From positions 1,660,849 through 1,724,848 of the forward strand of contig DP000238.1 of NCBI GenBank assembly GCA_000200715.1: a DNA stretch of 64,000 nt, in the 5' to 3' direction. Shown piece by piece: positions 8,109 through 17,785 of the stretch. Under the pieces are notes generated by a model. It did no database searches, was not told where the DNA came from, and worked only from the letters and a program-made list of their open reading frames with translations. This stretch comes from Cenarchaeum symbiosum A. Its GTDB lineage: Archaea; Thermoproteota; Nitrososphaeria; Nitrososphaerales; Nitrosopumilaceae. The position numbers were made by a program, and so were the translations under genes. Every line of letters starts with the position of its first letter. The stretch's first letter is position 1.

Positions 8109-8917
8109 GCGCGGAGAGTGGGGAGGCCCCCGCCAAGCCTGCAGAGAGCAATCCTGCAGCATCCGCGGACAAACCGGCAGAGAGCAAGCTTGCCGCGGAC
8201 AAACCTGAAGTAAAACCCGCAGCACCACCCGCGGACAAACCTGCAGAGGTAAAACCTGCCGCGGACAAACCTGAAGTAAAACCCGCAGCACCACCCGCGG
8301 ACAAACCTGCAGAGCTAAAACCTGCCGCGGACAAACCGGCGGAAACCAAACCGGCAGCACCACCCGCGGACAAGGCCGCTCCCCCAAAACCAGCAGCGCC
8401 GCCCGCCAAGGAAGAAGAGAAGCTGCCCGAGTTTGAAAAGGGGCTCACTGACAGGATTACTGAAAAGTTCGGGGACAGGGCGCAGGTCTCGTTTGTACAG
8501 CCCAGAAGGACGCGCATAATGGTAAAGAGCCCCGACATCAAGGAGGTGGCCGAGTTCATCCGGGACGAGCTAAACTTTGACCATGCAGAATCTGTCGCAG
8601 GCGTGGATTACCCAGAGAACGGGGAGATCGAGGTGGTATACCACTTGGGATCGTACCTGGACCCGTCCCTGTCGGGGCAGGTGCTGGCCCTTGCGACGCG
8701 CGCCCCAAGAGAGGATGTGCCGGACCCGGGAAACGACTCGACGCGGCTTCCCAGCCTCAGGGATGTATTTTACAGCGTGGAATTCCACGAGAGGGAGTGC
8801 TTTGAGATGCTCGGCGTATACTTTGAGGGCCACCCGGACAACCGGAGGCTCCTGCTGCCTGAGGACTGGGCTGACCTGCCCCCCCTCAGAAAGGACTTTG
8901 CGATAAAGGGGCGGTAG
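8105..8917 (+). CDS. nuoC: Complex I subunit NuoC with Ala/Pro/Lys repeat extension
   Basis: A 270-aa protein. The C-terminal ~165 residues are a NuoC (30-kDa) domain, ending with HPDNRRLLLPEDWADLPPLRKDF, part of the peripheral arm near the quinone site. The first ~100 residues are a low-complexity extension built from variants of ADKPEVKPAAPP, repeated several times and visible as near-identical DNA repeats at 8190-8360. This extension is not part of canonical NuoC. The ATG overlaps the nuoB stop (ATGA). Confidence 0.92.
   Translation: MSAESGEAPAKPAESNPAASADKPAESKLAADKPEVKPAAPPADKPAEVKPAADKPEVKPAAPPADKPAELKPAADKPAETKPAAPPADKAAPPKPAAPPAKEEEKLPEFEKGLTDRITEKFGDRAQVSFVQPRRTRIMVKSPDIKEVAEFIRDELNFDHAESVAGVDYPENGEIEVVYHLGSYLDPSLSGQVLALATRAPREDVPDPGNDSTRLPSLRDVFYSVEFHERECFEMLGVYFEGHPDNRRLLLPEDWADLPPLRKDFAIKGR
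8185..8400 (+). repeat. Tandem repeats encoding the NuoC N-terminal extension
   Basis: Imperfect direct repeats of about 69 nt (CCTGAAGTAAAACCCGCAGC recurs at about 8210 and 8270, followed each time by ACCACCCGCGGACAAACC). They encode DKPEVKPAAPPADKPAE units. Copy number could vary between strains. Confidence 0.75.
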
Positions 8918-8919
8918 GC

Positions 8920-10059
8920 ATGAGCAGACAACTAGCACCCGGACTGGAAATAGAAAAGGCGGACGACCGCATAATGACGCTCAATGTGGGCCCGCAGCAT
9001 CCAGGCTCTGGCCACATGAGGCTTGTCGTAAAGATAGACGGCGACTACATAGTCAGCTGCGACCCGGACCCCGGGTACGTGCACCGCGGCGAGGAGAAGA
9101 TGGCGGAATACAGGAACTTTGTCCTCAACATTCCCCACCTGGAGAGGCCCGTCATACATGATTCGTGCAACATACTGTACCCGTACTGCCTTGCCGCCGA
9201 GGATATAATCGGCGTCGAGGTGCCCGAGCGCGCGAAATACGTCAGGGTGATAGCGTCGGAGCTCAACAAGTGCATCTACATCCAGTACTGGCTGGCCATA
9301 TACGGAATATTCCTAGGGCACTCGACCATGTTCATGTGGCCGGCAGGCGACCGCGAGCTGCTCATTGATTTAATGGAGAAGCTCACGGGCGCCAGGGTCA
9401 CCCACGCGTACTTTGTGCCCGGCGGAGTCCGCAATGATCTTCCCGCAAATTTCGAGGACGTATGCCTCAGGCAGGTCAACTATTTTGAAAAGCGCATAAA
9501 GGAGTACGCCGATATCTTTTACGACAACCCGATACTCAAGGCAAGGACCGTCGGAACCGGCGTGCTGTCCAGGCAGGATGCGGTAAGGTTTGGAACCACC
9601 GGCTCTGTCCTGCGCGCAAGCGGCGTCGACTTTGACCTGCGGAAGCGCGAGCCGTACGACGCGTACGAGGAGATGGACTTTGAGACGCCCGTCCTCAAGG
9701 AGGGCGATTCATACGCGCGCTCCAAGGTGCCGTGGCTCGACATGATGGAGAGCTGCAGGATCATAAGGGACGCGCTGTCCAAGATGCCAAAGTCCGGGAA
9801 AGTCAGGACCAAGCTAAAGCCCAACCCCAAGGGCAAGCTGCCCCACGAGGAGGTCTACCGCAGGGTGGAATCCGGCAGGGGCTCGCTCGGGTGCTATATC
9901 GTATCCGACAGAAAGCCCGAGCCGTACAGGATAAAGCTCAGCGTGCCCTCGTTTAGGAACCTCATCTGCCTGCCCAACCTGCTCCGCGGCGAAAAGCTCG
10001 GCAACATGCCGGCAGTCTACTGGAGCCTCAACTATTGGCCCGTGGAGGCCGACCGGTAA
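8920..10059 (+). CDS. nuoD: Complex I subunit NuoD
   Basis: A 379-aa 49-kDa-type subunit related to hydrogenase large subunits; the N-terminal LNVGPQHPGSGHMRL motif contributes to the quinone cavity, and the end matches the family C-terminal NYWPVEADR-like region. It is separate from NuoC, unlike the NuoCD fusion of E. coli. Two bp separate it from nuoC and its stop overlaps nuoH. Confidence 0.95.
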   Translation: MSRQLAPGLEIEKADDRIMTLNVGPQHPGSGHMRLVVKIDGDYIVSCDPDPGYVHRGEEKMAEYRNFVLNIPHLERPVIHDSCNILYPYCLAAEDIIGVEVPERAKYVRVIASELNKCIYIQYWLAIYGIFLGHSTMFMWPAGDRELLIDLMEKLTGARVTHAYFVPGGVRNDLPANFEDVCLRQVNYFEKRIKEYADIFYDNPILKARTVGTGVLSRQDAVRFGTTGSVLRASGVDFDLRKREPYDAYEEMDFETPVLKEGDSYARSKVPWLDMMESCRIIRDALSKMPKSGKVRTKLKPNPKGKLPHEEVYRRVESGRGSLGCYIVSDRKPEPYRIKLSVPSFRNLICLPNLLRGEKLGNMPAVYWSLNYWPVEADR

Positions 10060-11357
10060 TGTCCACGATAGCGCCAAAGTTCCGCCTGGGCTATTTCATC
10101 AAGGCGGTAACCGACAACATATTCTGGTCGATAATAATACTGACGCTTGCCGGAATCCCCCTCATGCAGATAATACTATTCTATGTCGACCTGCCGGTAG
10201 TCGACGGCGAGCTGGTCAACCCGTTTCTTGCGCTGACCTGGCTCTCGCACCCCGACAGCGCTTTGCCCCTGGTAAAGGCCCTGCTGTATACTGACTTTTT
10301 CAGGATTGCAGTATTCCCGGGCTTTGGGTTTGCGGCGCTGCTGGCCGCCGGAACCATATTCGTAGAGCGAAAGATGCTAGCCAAGCTGCAGCTCAGGGTC
10401 GGGCCGTTTTACTGCGGCAAGGTCGAAGGCCTGCTCCAGCTCATGGGTGACGGCCTCAAGCTGATATCAAAAGAGATAATCATACCCGCAAAGGCCGACA
10501 AGCCCATCTTCATCGCCGCGCCGATACTCTTCGTGGGCACGGCTGCAGCATTCGTGGCGCTCATACCTGTGGCCCCGGGCTGGGTGGTGGCTGATGTCGA
10601 CATGGGCCTGATCGGGGTCTTTGCGGTCATAGGCTTCTTTCCCATAATTACAATACTCTCCGCGTGGTCGGCAAACAGCAAGTTTCCCTTCATAGGCGGG
10701 ATAAGGGCCCTGCACCAGATGGTCTCGTTTGAGATCCCCCTGATACTCTCATGTCTGGGCGTTGTAATACTGACTGGAACATTCAACCTCTCCGAGATAG
10801 CCGCAAGCCAGTCGTTCTTTCCGTGGATAGTATTCCTGCCCATTGGCGCAATCGTGTTCATCATATGCGCCTTGGCCGAGCTCGAACGGATCCCCTTTGA
10901 CCTGCCCGAGGCAGAAAGCGAGATAGTCGCAGGATGGCTCACCGAGCTCTCCGGCATGATGTACGGTTTGGTCCAGCTGGGATCATACGTAAAGCTCTAT
11001 GCGTTTGCGGGCCTCTTTGTCGTGCTGTTCCTCGGTGGGTGGAGCGGCCCGATCATCTGGCCGCCCCTCGAGGAGCAGCTGATCAACGACGGCATAAACC
11101 TCGGCCCCGTATCCGCGGCGGTCCCCGGGCTGCCGTTTTTCTCGATAGAGTTCTTTAGCGCCGTGATATGGTTTGTATTAAAGACGGCCGCGGTAATATT
11201 CTTCATACTATTGCCCCGGGGCGTCTTCCCCAGAATCAGGATAGACATGCTGCTGCAGATCGGCTGGTACAAGCTGATCGGCCTGGCGTTCGTTAACATC
11301 TTTATAGCACTCGGTTTGCTCTACGCCGGTGTAATAGGGCCGGGAGGATTGATTTGA
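10059..11357 (+). CDS. nuoH: Complex I subunit NuoH
   Basis: A 432-aa multi-spanning membrane subunit that joins the hydrophilic arm to the proton-pumping arm and lines the quinone chamber. Visible motifs are ERKMLAKLQLRVGP and the acidic loop ELERIPFDLPEAESE. The ATG at 10059 overlaps the nuoD stop (TAATG). The C-terminal part is extended by an extra hydrophobic region relative to the ~330-aa bacterial form. Confidence 0.94.
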   Translation: MSTIAPKFRLGYFIKAVTDNIFWSIIILTLAGIPLMQIILFYVDLPVVDGELVNPFLALTWLSHPDSALPLVKALLYTDFFRIAVFPGFGFAALLAAGTIFVERKMLAKLQLRVGPFYCGKVEGLLQLMGDGLKLISKEIIIPAKADKPIFIAAPILFVGTAAAFVALIPVAPGWVVADVDMGLIGVFAVIGFFPIITILSAWSANSKFPFIGGIRALHQMVSFEIPLILSCLGVVILTGTFNLSEIAASQSFFPWIVFLPIGAIVFIICALAELERIPFDLPEAESEIVAGWLTELSGMMYGLVQLGSYVKLYAFAGLFVVLFLGGWSGPIIWPPLEEQLINDGINLGPVSAAVPGLPFFSIEFFSAVIWFVLKTAAVIFFILLPRGVFPRIRIDMLLQIGWYKLIGLAFVNIFIALGLLYAGVIGPGGLI

Positions 11358-11854
11358 CGGGCACAGCAAGCGGTATAATAAAGGCGCTCAACTCGGGCAT
11401 AAAGCATCTCGCCGTCAAGCGGTTCACTCTGCGCTATCCAGAAGAGAAGCTCAAGTTTGTCGGGGACGGCTACCAGTTTGACCCGACTACCGGCGTGGGC
11501 ATAGCGGGCCTCAAGGGGAGGCACATGCTGTTCCATGACCACTGCACGGGCTGCCAGCTCTGTGCGATAGCCTGCGAGGGCATAGCCGAGGCCATATCGA
11601 TGGTAAAGGTCCCCGAGACATGGAAGCAGAACAAAAAGGCGATCATGCCACAGATTGACTACGGCAAGTGCGTGTTCTGCGGGCTGTGCGTGGATGCGTG
11701 CCCGTTTTATGCCCTATACATGACAAACGACTACGAGCTCTCCTCGTACACCAAGGAGGCGCTCATCTATACGCCGGCGCAGCTGCAGGTAAAGCCCAGT
11801 GTCGCGCAGGATGCCGAGATCGTGATTGACGACCGTGGTGCTACGCATGGCTGA
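11354..11854 (+). CDS. nuoI: Complex I subunit NuoI (2 x 4Fe-4S)
   Basis: A 166-aa ferredoxin-like subunit with two 4Fe-4S motifs, CTGCQLCAIACEG (~residue 59) and CVFCGLCVDACPF (~residue 104), carrying electrons toward N2. The TTG start overlaps the nuoH stop (TTGA). With NuoEFG absent, it is the most distal iron-sulfur subunit encoded here and a likely entry point for reduced ferredoxin (inference). Confidence 0.94.
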   Translation: MTGTASGIIKALNSGIKHLAVKRFTLRYPEEKLKFVGDGYQFDPTTGVGIAGLKGRHMLFHDHCTGCQLCAIACEGIAEAISMVKVPETWKQNKKAIMPQIDYGKCVFCGLCVDACPFYALYMTNDYELSSYTKEALIYTPAQLQVKPSVAQDAEIVIDDRGATHG

Positions 11855-12359
11855 TGCTGCATTCCTGGCGCTATCGGTAGTGACCATCGGCTCTGCCATT
11901 GCGGCGCTCGAGATGCGCTCGCTGATATACAGCTCGATTGCCTTGATGGGGACGCTGGGCGGGATAGCGGGCTTTTTCTTCCTGCTCGATTCGCCATTTG
12001 TGGCGCTATTCCAGATAGCCGTCTACGTGGGATCGATAGCCGTCCTGATACTGTTTACAGTAATGCTCGTCAAGAGGGAGCTGATATTTACAAAGGTCGA
12101 GGACCGCAGGCGCAGGCTCGCAGGCGTCGGCCTCATGCTGGTATTCATGACGGCAGTAGGGGGGATATTCCTGGATTCCGGCATAAGGGCAGTCACCGAG
12201 GGAGGCGGCCCCGTCGACTTCACCGAGGTGGGGGCGGACTTTTTGACATATTACTGGCCGGCGCTGATACTGATGGCGCTGATCCTTGCGGGCTCAGTCA
12301 CGGGCTCGCTGGTACTGGCAAGGAGGGAGGATGTAGAGGATGAGCAACGAGCTAGTTGA
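11847..12359 (+). CDS. nuoJ: Complex I subunit NuoJ
   Basis: A 170-aa membrane subunit with five hydrophobic segments. It shows the family-conserved AVYVGSIAVLILFTVML region. ATG 11847 overlaps the nuoI stop and is preferred over an upstream TTG at 11826. Confidence 0.9.
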   Translation: MADAAFLALSVVTIGSAIAALEMRSLIYSSIALMGTLGGIAGFFFLLDSPFVALFQIAVYVGSIAVLILFTVMLVKRELIFTKVEDRRRRLAGVGLMLVFMTAVGGIFLDSGIRAVTEGGGPVDFTEVGADFLTYYWPALILMALILAGSVTGSLVLARREDVEDEQRAS

Positions 12360-12645
12360 CTTTGCGCTGGTGTCGGTGGCGCTGCTGGCCATCGGGATAT
12401 ACGGGCTTGCAGTCAAGCGCAACTTTATCCGGATGCTCTTTGCAGTCGAGATAGTCATAAACGCGGCCAACCTCAACCTTGTGGCGTTTGCGAGGTTTCT
12501 TCCGCACAGCGGGGGGCAGACCTTGGCGCTATTCTCGATAGCGATAGCTGCAGCCGAGGTGGCAGTCGGCCTATCGCTTATAATAGTCGCATATAGAATG
12601 TACAAAAACGTGGACGTATCCGAGTTTAGGAGCCTGAAGGGATAA
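12340..12645 (+). CDS. nuoK: Complex I subunit NuoK
   Basis: A 101-aa three-helix subunit with the conserved membrane-embedded Glu in FAVEIVINAANL and a second acidic site in AAAEVAVGLSL. It overlaps nuoJ by 20 nt; its stop overlaps the nuoM ATG. Confidence 0.93.
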   Translation: MSNELVDFALVSVALLAIGIYGLAVKRNFIRMLFAVEIVINAANLNLVAFARFLPHSGGQTLALFSIAIAAAEVAVGLSLIIVAYRMYKNVDVSEFRSLKG

Positions 12646-14207
12646 TGGAGTATGCTCTTCTACAGGCGGTCTTCCTGCCCCTGCTGCTCTCCCCCGTGGC
12701 GTATATCCTGGGCAAAAGGGCCGGGGTCAATGTAACCACGTGGTTTACGTTCGGCGTTCTGGCATATTGTGCCGTGCTGGTGGTCATGGTCGCCCTCGAG
12801 GGGACATACGAGGAGCGCTATCCGTGGACGAGCCTGTTCGGCGAGTTCGGCCTGCTGATGGACGGGCTGGCCGCGCCGTTTGCCATAATGATATACGTGA
12901 TAAGCGCCGTTCTTGCGCTCTACTCCAAGCCGTACATGGTACACAAGTTCAGGGAGATGTACGAGGAGTCCCGCGGCAGGGCGGGCGGTTCCGGCGGCGC
13001 AGGCCAGTCGACCGAGATGGTATCGTCAGGCGGAATGGACGAGTATGTAAACAGGCAGTCGGGTACGTACTTTGCGCTATTCCTGGTCTTTGCAATGGGG
13101 ATGCTGGGGACGATACTCTCCACCAACCTGATCGAGTTCTACATATTCTTCGAGGTAATGCTCATACCCGCCTTCTTCCTCGTGGCCTTCTGGGGCGACG
13201 GGCCGCGGAGAAAGATCGCCCTCATGTTCTTTTTCTGGACCCACGTGGGCGCCGTCGTACTCCTGCTCGGCTTTCTGTCGATAGGGCTGAGCGTGGGCAG
13301 CTTTGACTTTGCCGACATACAGGAATCCGTCATTCCCCCGGACATTGCGTTTCTGGCGGCTGTTGCAATAGCCATCGGCCTTGGCGTAAAGCTGGCCGCA
13401 TTCATGTTCCACATATGGCTGCCCTGGGTGCACGGGGCGGCGCCAACGCCGATCAGCGCCCTGCTGTCCCCCGTGATGATAGGGATTGGCGCCTACGGGA
13501 TATTCCGGCTGATCATAGAGTTTCTGCCGTTGCAGTACGGGGAGCTTGCCATCTGGTTCCACGTATGGGGCCTTGTCACCATGATATACGGGGGGGCCAT
13601 GGCCCTCATGCAAGACGACCTCAAGAGGCTCCTTGCATATTCGAGCATAAGCCAGATGGGGTACCTGTTATTCGGGATAGGCACGTATTCCACCCTCGGG
13701 CTCGCCGGCGCAGAGATGATGTATGTGACACATGCCCTCGGCAAGGGGCTGCTCTTCATGACTGCAGGGGTTCTCATTGTACAGGCGGGCACAAGAAGCA
13801 TCTCAAAGCTTGGCGGCCTGGCAGGCAAGATGCCGATAACTGCCGTCTGCGCGGTTATAGGGGCGCTGACCATAATGGGGATACCCCCCACCAGCGGCTT
13901 TATGGGCGAGTGGATCATATTTTATGGCGCGCTCGAGACTGCTATAGAAGAGGGCTCGACGCTCCGGATGGTAACGTTCGGCCTCGGCCTTGTTGCCACC
14001 GCGCTGACCATGTCGTACATGCTCTGGATGCTCAAGAGGGTATTCTTTGGCAAGACCCCCATCGGCCTCGCAAAGGTAAAGGAGGCAAGCTGGTACATGA
14101 CCGCCCCCATGATGGTGCTCGCCGGCTTTACAATAGTGCTCGGGATATACCCCGACATATTCCTCGAAGGGATAATACCTTACATGGAAGGGGTGCTGGG
14201 GGCCTAG
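12645..14207 (+). CDS. nuoM: Complex I antiporter-like subunit NuoM
   Basis: A 520-aa Mrp-antiporter-type subunit with many TM segments. The conserved LPWVHGAAPTPISALLSPVM channel segment, the DDLKRLLAYSSISQMGYLL motif and the membrane Glu in FEVMLIPAFFLV are visible. A hydrophilic insert around residues 105-130 is rich in Gly/Ser. In this operon nuoM precedes nuoL, the reverse of E. coli. Confidence 0.94.
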   Translation: MEYALLQAVFLPLLLSPVAYILGKRAGVNVTTWFTFGVLAYCAVLVVMVALEGTYEERYPWTSLFGEFGLLMDGLAAPFAIMIYVISAVLALYSKPYMVHKFREMYEESRGRAGGSGGAGQSTEMVSSGGMDEYVNRQSGTYFALFLVFAMGMLGTILSTNLIEFYIFFEVMLIPAFFLVAFWGDGPRRKIALMFFFWTHVGAVVLLLGFLSIGLSVGSFDFADIQESVIPPDIAFLAAVAIAIGLGVKLAAFMFHIWLPWVHGAAPTPISALLSPVMIGIGAYGIFRLIIEFLPLQYGELAIWFHVWGLVTMIYGGAMALMQDDLKRLLAYSSISQMGYLLFGIGTYSTLGLAGAEMMYVTHALGKGLLFMTAGVLIVQAGTRSISKLGGLAGKMPITAVCAVIGALTIMGIPPTSGFMGEWIIFYGALETAIEEGSTLRMVTFGLGLVATALTMSYMLWMLKRVFFGKTPIGLAKVKEASWYMTAPMMVLAGFTIVLGIYPDIFLEGIIPYMEGVLGA

Positions 14208-14208
14208 C

Positions 14209-16284
14209 ATGGCCACAGAGATACTGGGGATTGCGCTGGAGGGCGGCGCGTATGCCGCCTGGCTGGTCTGGATCCTGCCGTTTGTTGCGGCCCTGATAAT
14301 GCCCGCGGTGGGAAAGGGCTCGAAAAAGGCCACCAACTATGTGGCTGTCGGCTTTGCACTGATGAGCGCGCTATCCGCCGCGTCGCTGCTGCCTGCAGCG
14401 CTCGAGGCGCAGGAGGTGCACGACCAGATAGGCTGGATAAACTCGATAGGGATCAAAGCCGGCGTGCTTGCAGACCCGCTTGCGGTAATAATGGCCAATG
14501 TAGTCGGCTGGATCTCGTTCCTTATCATGATATACAGCACCGGGTACATGAAGGGCGACCGGAACATGGTCCGGTTCTGGTTCTGGATGATGTTCTTTAT
14601 CGGGTCGATGCAGCTCATAGTCCTATCGGACAACCTCCTCCAGATGTTCTTTGGATGGGAGGGTGTCGGGCTCGCGTCGTACGCGCTGATAAGCTTCTGG
14701 TATAGGGACAAGAAAAAGGACCATGTAGGTCAGGAAGGCAGGACCTCCTTGGGCCTGCTGGACTATTACTCGCCGACACACGCGGGTATGAAGGCCTTCA
14801 TCATGACCAAGGTGGGCGATGTCATGATGATCGCCGGCATGCTGCTCATATTCGTATTCGCGGGGACTTTCGGATTCAAGGAGCTGCTCGCCGATACAGC
14901 CTGGGCATCGGCCATGTCGGCCCAGGGCCTGCTGATACCTGCCGCCGTGCTTCTCTTCGGGGGCGCGGTGGGCAAGTCGGCCCAGTTCCCGCTCAACGAG
15001 TGGCTTCTAGAGGCCATGACGGGGCCCACGGCGGTATCCGCGCTCATCCACGCGGCAACAATGGTAAAGGCGGGCGTCTTCCTTGTGGCAAGGCTCGGGC
15101 CGCTCTTCTTTGCACTGGGGGCGGCAGGGATACTCGCCGACCAGTTCTTTGAGATAATAGCCTGGACGGGGGCCGTAACCGCCCTTCTGCTGGCAAGCCA
15201 GGGCATGGCCAACCCCGAGATAAAAAAGGTGCTCGCATATTCGACAGGGTCCCAGATAGGCTACATGATGATGGCGCTCGGCGTGGCAGGGCTCTCCGAC
15301 AGGTTTGTAGACGGGTATACGGCGGGCTTTTTCCATCTGATATCGCATGCAATGTTCAAGGCGTCGCTCTTCATGGCGGCGGGATCACTCCTGCACATAG
15401 TGGGGTCGCGCTTTATGACGGATATGGGCGGCCTCCGCAAGCACATGAAAAAGACGTACGCGTTCATGTGGGCAGCCGGCCTCGCCCTAATGGGCGCCCC
15501 GTTTATCACAACCGGCTTTTGGAGCAAGGATGCGATATTTGCAGCAGTATACGAATCAGGCAACACCTGGGCGCTGCCCATATTCATAATTGCCGTGCTG
15601 ACTGCGGTGATCACCGCGTTCTATACCACAAGGATGATCGGCATGGTATTCTTTGGAAAAAAGAGCGCCCATATAGAAAAGATGGAGGCAGGCGGAGGCC
15701 GCATCCACGAGGCCCCGCTCTCCATGTGGGCCCCCTACGGGATACTGGCCGCCCTTACCATAGGCCTCGGGGTCATCGGCCTTACCTTCGAGGGCGGGAT
15801 ACACCACCTGTTTGAAGAGTACCTGGAGCATTCGTTTGGCATACACACTGCGGGGCATGCTGCAGCATCAGTCCTGCCGGGCTTTTTATCCGAGCTAAAC
15901 CCGGTCGCCCTTGGCGCGTCGCTTGGCGCATTTGCGACAGGGATTGGCCTTGGCTATATCTTCTACATAGGGCGCTGGGTGGATCCCGTGCGCTTTGTCA
16001 ACTCGAACATACTGTTCTATTCGATACACAAGGTTCTCCTGAACAGGTGGTACCTCAACGCGATGATCTACTGGGCGTTTGTGGTCGCGCCACTGTGGCT
16101 GGCGAGGGGCGTATTCCGGTACTTTGAGAGGACCGCCATAGACTATGGAATGAACACGGGATTCGAGAGGGCGGTGGGATGGAGCGCCAGGGTCGTGCAG
16201 GGGACCCAGACAGGGGTGGCCCAGTCGTACCTGTTTGTATTTGGAGCGGGGATACTGTTCGTAGCCCTGATATTGCTGATGTAG
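14209..16284 (+). CDS. nuoL: Complex I antiporter-like subunit NuoL
   Basis: A 691-aa antiporter-like subunit with the extended C-terminal region typical of NuoL. FGWEGVGLASYALISFWY and the channel segment LLEAMTGPTAVSALIHAATM identify it. It starts 1 nt after the nuoM stop. It forms the distal proton-translocating unit. Confidence 0.95.
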   Translation: MATEILGIALEGGAYAAWLVWILPFVAALIMPAVGKGSKKATNYVAVGFALMSALSAASLLPAALEAQEVHDQIGWINSIGIKAGVLADPLAVIMANVVGWISFLIMIYSTGYMKGDRNMVRFWFWMMFFIGSMQLIVLSDNLLQMFFGWEGVGLASYALISFWYRDKKKDHVGQEGRTSLGLLDYYSPTHAGMKAFIMTKVGDVMMIAGMLLIFVFAGTFGFKELLADTAWASAMSAQGLLIPAAVLLFGGAVGKSAQFPLNEWLLEAMTGPTAVSALIHAATMVKAGVFLVARLGPLFFALGAAGILADQFFEIIAWTGAVTALLLASQGMANPEIKKVLAYSTGSQIGYMMMALGVAGLSDRFVDGYTAGFFHLISHAMFKASLFMAAGSLLHIVGSRFMTDMGGLRKHMKKTYAFMWAAGLALMGAPFITTGFWSKDAIFAAVYESGNTWALPIFIIAVLTAVITAFYTTRMIGMVFFGKKSAHIEKMEAGGGRIHEAPLSMWAPYGILAALTIGLGVIGLTFEGGIHHLFEEYLEHSFGIHTAGHAAASVLPGFLSELNPVALGASLGAFATGIGLGYIFYIGRWVDPVRFVNSNILFYSIHKVLLNRWYLNAMIYWAFVVAPLWLARGVFRYFERTAIDYGMNTGFERAVGWSARVVQGTQTGVAQSYLFVFGAGILFVALILLM

Positions 16285-16297
16285 GTGTGATGGATAG

Positions 16298-17785
16298 ATG
16301 ATAGAGCTTACCTCGACCCCGATAGTGATAATGGCCGTGCTCGGCTCGGTAGGCGTGCTGCTGCCGCTTCTGGGCATGGCCAGAAAGGATACAGGCTCCA
16401 CATTCTATGCCGTGATAGCCTTTGGCGCGCTTGCCGCATCTATAGGGTACGTGGCGTACCAGGTGATAACAGAGCAGGTGCTGCCCGCAGCCGTATTCGG
16501 CGAGGATGTGATCTCGGACGACATGTTCGGCGGGTTCTTTGCAATAGCGATGCTGGTGATAGCCGTCATGACGACTGTCGGCTCGATAAACTATATGAGA
16601 AAGCTAAAGCACCATGCGGTGTATTATTCGCTGATACTGCTCTCCGCGATAGGGATGATCCTCGTCGCATACTCGACGGACTTGGTCATGCTGTTTGTCG
16701 CGTGGGAGCTGATGAGCATACCGACGTACGTCCTTGCCGGATTCAACAAGTCAAACCCGCGGTCAAACGAGGCGGCGATAAAGTACTTTTTGTTCGGGGC
16801 GCTCGCGTCGGCCGTGATAATATACGGGATATCCATCGCATACGGGATAACCGGCTCTACAAACATAGCCGAGGTGATCCAGGGCTTTGCCGTCCTTGAC
16901 GCGGAGCTAATACCGCTGGGCCTGCTGGCAGTCGGGCTATTCATAGCGGGCTTTGGCTTCAAGATGGGCATCGTCCCGTTCCACATGTGGCTGCCTGACG
17001 CCTACCACGGCTCGCCCCCGCCGGTGGCGGCGCTGCTTGCCGCAGGTACGAAAAAGGCGGGCTTTGCGGCCACCTTCCGGGTGGTCGTCATGGGGACGGT
17101 CGCGCTCAGCATCGACTGGACGCTGGCACTGGGGATAATCGCCGTGATTACAATGACCGTTGGAAACGTGGCGGCTATAATGCAGAGGGATCTATCCAGG
17201 ATGCTGGCCTACTCCAGCATAGGGCACGCAGGCTACATACTGATAGGCCTGGCAGTGGCGCCCTTCTCGTCGGTGGGCGTCTCCGGGGCGATGCTGCACA
17301 TTCTGAATCATGCCGTGATGAAAGGCGCCGCATTCATAGCTGTAGCGGGGATAGTCGCGGTCCTGGCCACCACCCAGCTGGACAAGCTCAAGGGACTCGG
17401 AAGGAGGATGCCGATTACATCGCTTGGCCTTGTGATATCGCTCTTTGCGCTCGCAGGAATACCGCCGCTCAACGGCTTTTGGAGCAAGCTGATGCTGTTC
17501 GGAGGGGCGCTCGACGCGGGTCCTGTCGCACCGTGGGCCCCGTGGCTTGCCATAGCCGGGGTATTGAACAGCGCCCTCTCGCTTGCCTTTTACGGCTGGA
17601 TCATGAGAAAGATGTACTTTGAGGGCGAGGGCGAGAAGAGGGTATCCGAGCCGAGATCGGTGGTGGCAGTGATGATATTCTCGATAATATTCATGGTGGG
17701 CTTTGGTGTTTACCCGGAGCCGCTGATACAGCTGGCCGAGAGCGCAGCCCCCGTGCTGGCGCCGGGCGCCGGCATCATGCCTTGA
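16298..17785 (+). CDS. nuoN: Complex I antiporter-like subunit NuoN
   Basis: A 495-aa third antiporter-like subunit, with AWELMSIPTYVLAGF, FHMWLPDAYHGSPPPVAALL and QRDLSRMLAYSSIGHAGYIL motifs. It closes the nuo operon. Its 3' end overlaps the convergent idsA gene by 11 bp. Confidence 0.95.
   Translation: MIELTSTPIVIMAVLGSVGVLLPLLGMARKDTGSTFYAVIAFGALAASIGYVAYQVITEQVLPAAVFGEDVISDDMFGGFFAIAMLVIAVMTTVGSINYMRKLKHHAVYYSLILLSAIGMILVAYSTDLVMLFVAWELMSIPTYVLAGFNKSNPRSNEAAIKYFLFGALASAVIIYGISIAYGITGSTNIAEVIQGFAVLDAELIPLGLLAVGLFIAGFGFKMGIVPFHMWLPDAYHGSPPPVAALLAAGTKKAGFAATFRVVVMGTVALSIDWTLALGIIAVITMTVGNVAAIMQRDLSRMLAYSSIGHAGYILIGLAVAPFSSVGVSGAMLHILNHAVMKGAAFIAVAGIVAVLATTQLDKLKGLGRRMPITSLGLVISLFALAGIPPLNGFWSKLMLFGGALDAGPVAPWAPWLAIAGVLNSALSLAFYGWIMRKMYFEGEGEKRVSEPRSVVAVMIFSIIFMVGFGVYPEPLIQLAESAAPVLAPGAGIMP

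Noticed and set aside
13415-14296. 293-aa plus-strand ORF in nuoM
   Set aside because: Out-of-frame shadow of nuoM; Arg/His-rich with no family match.
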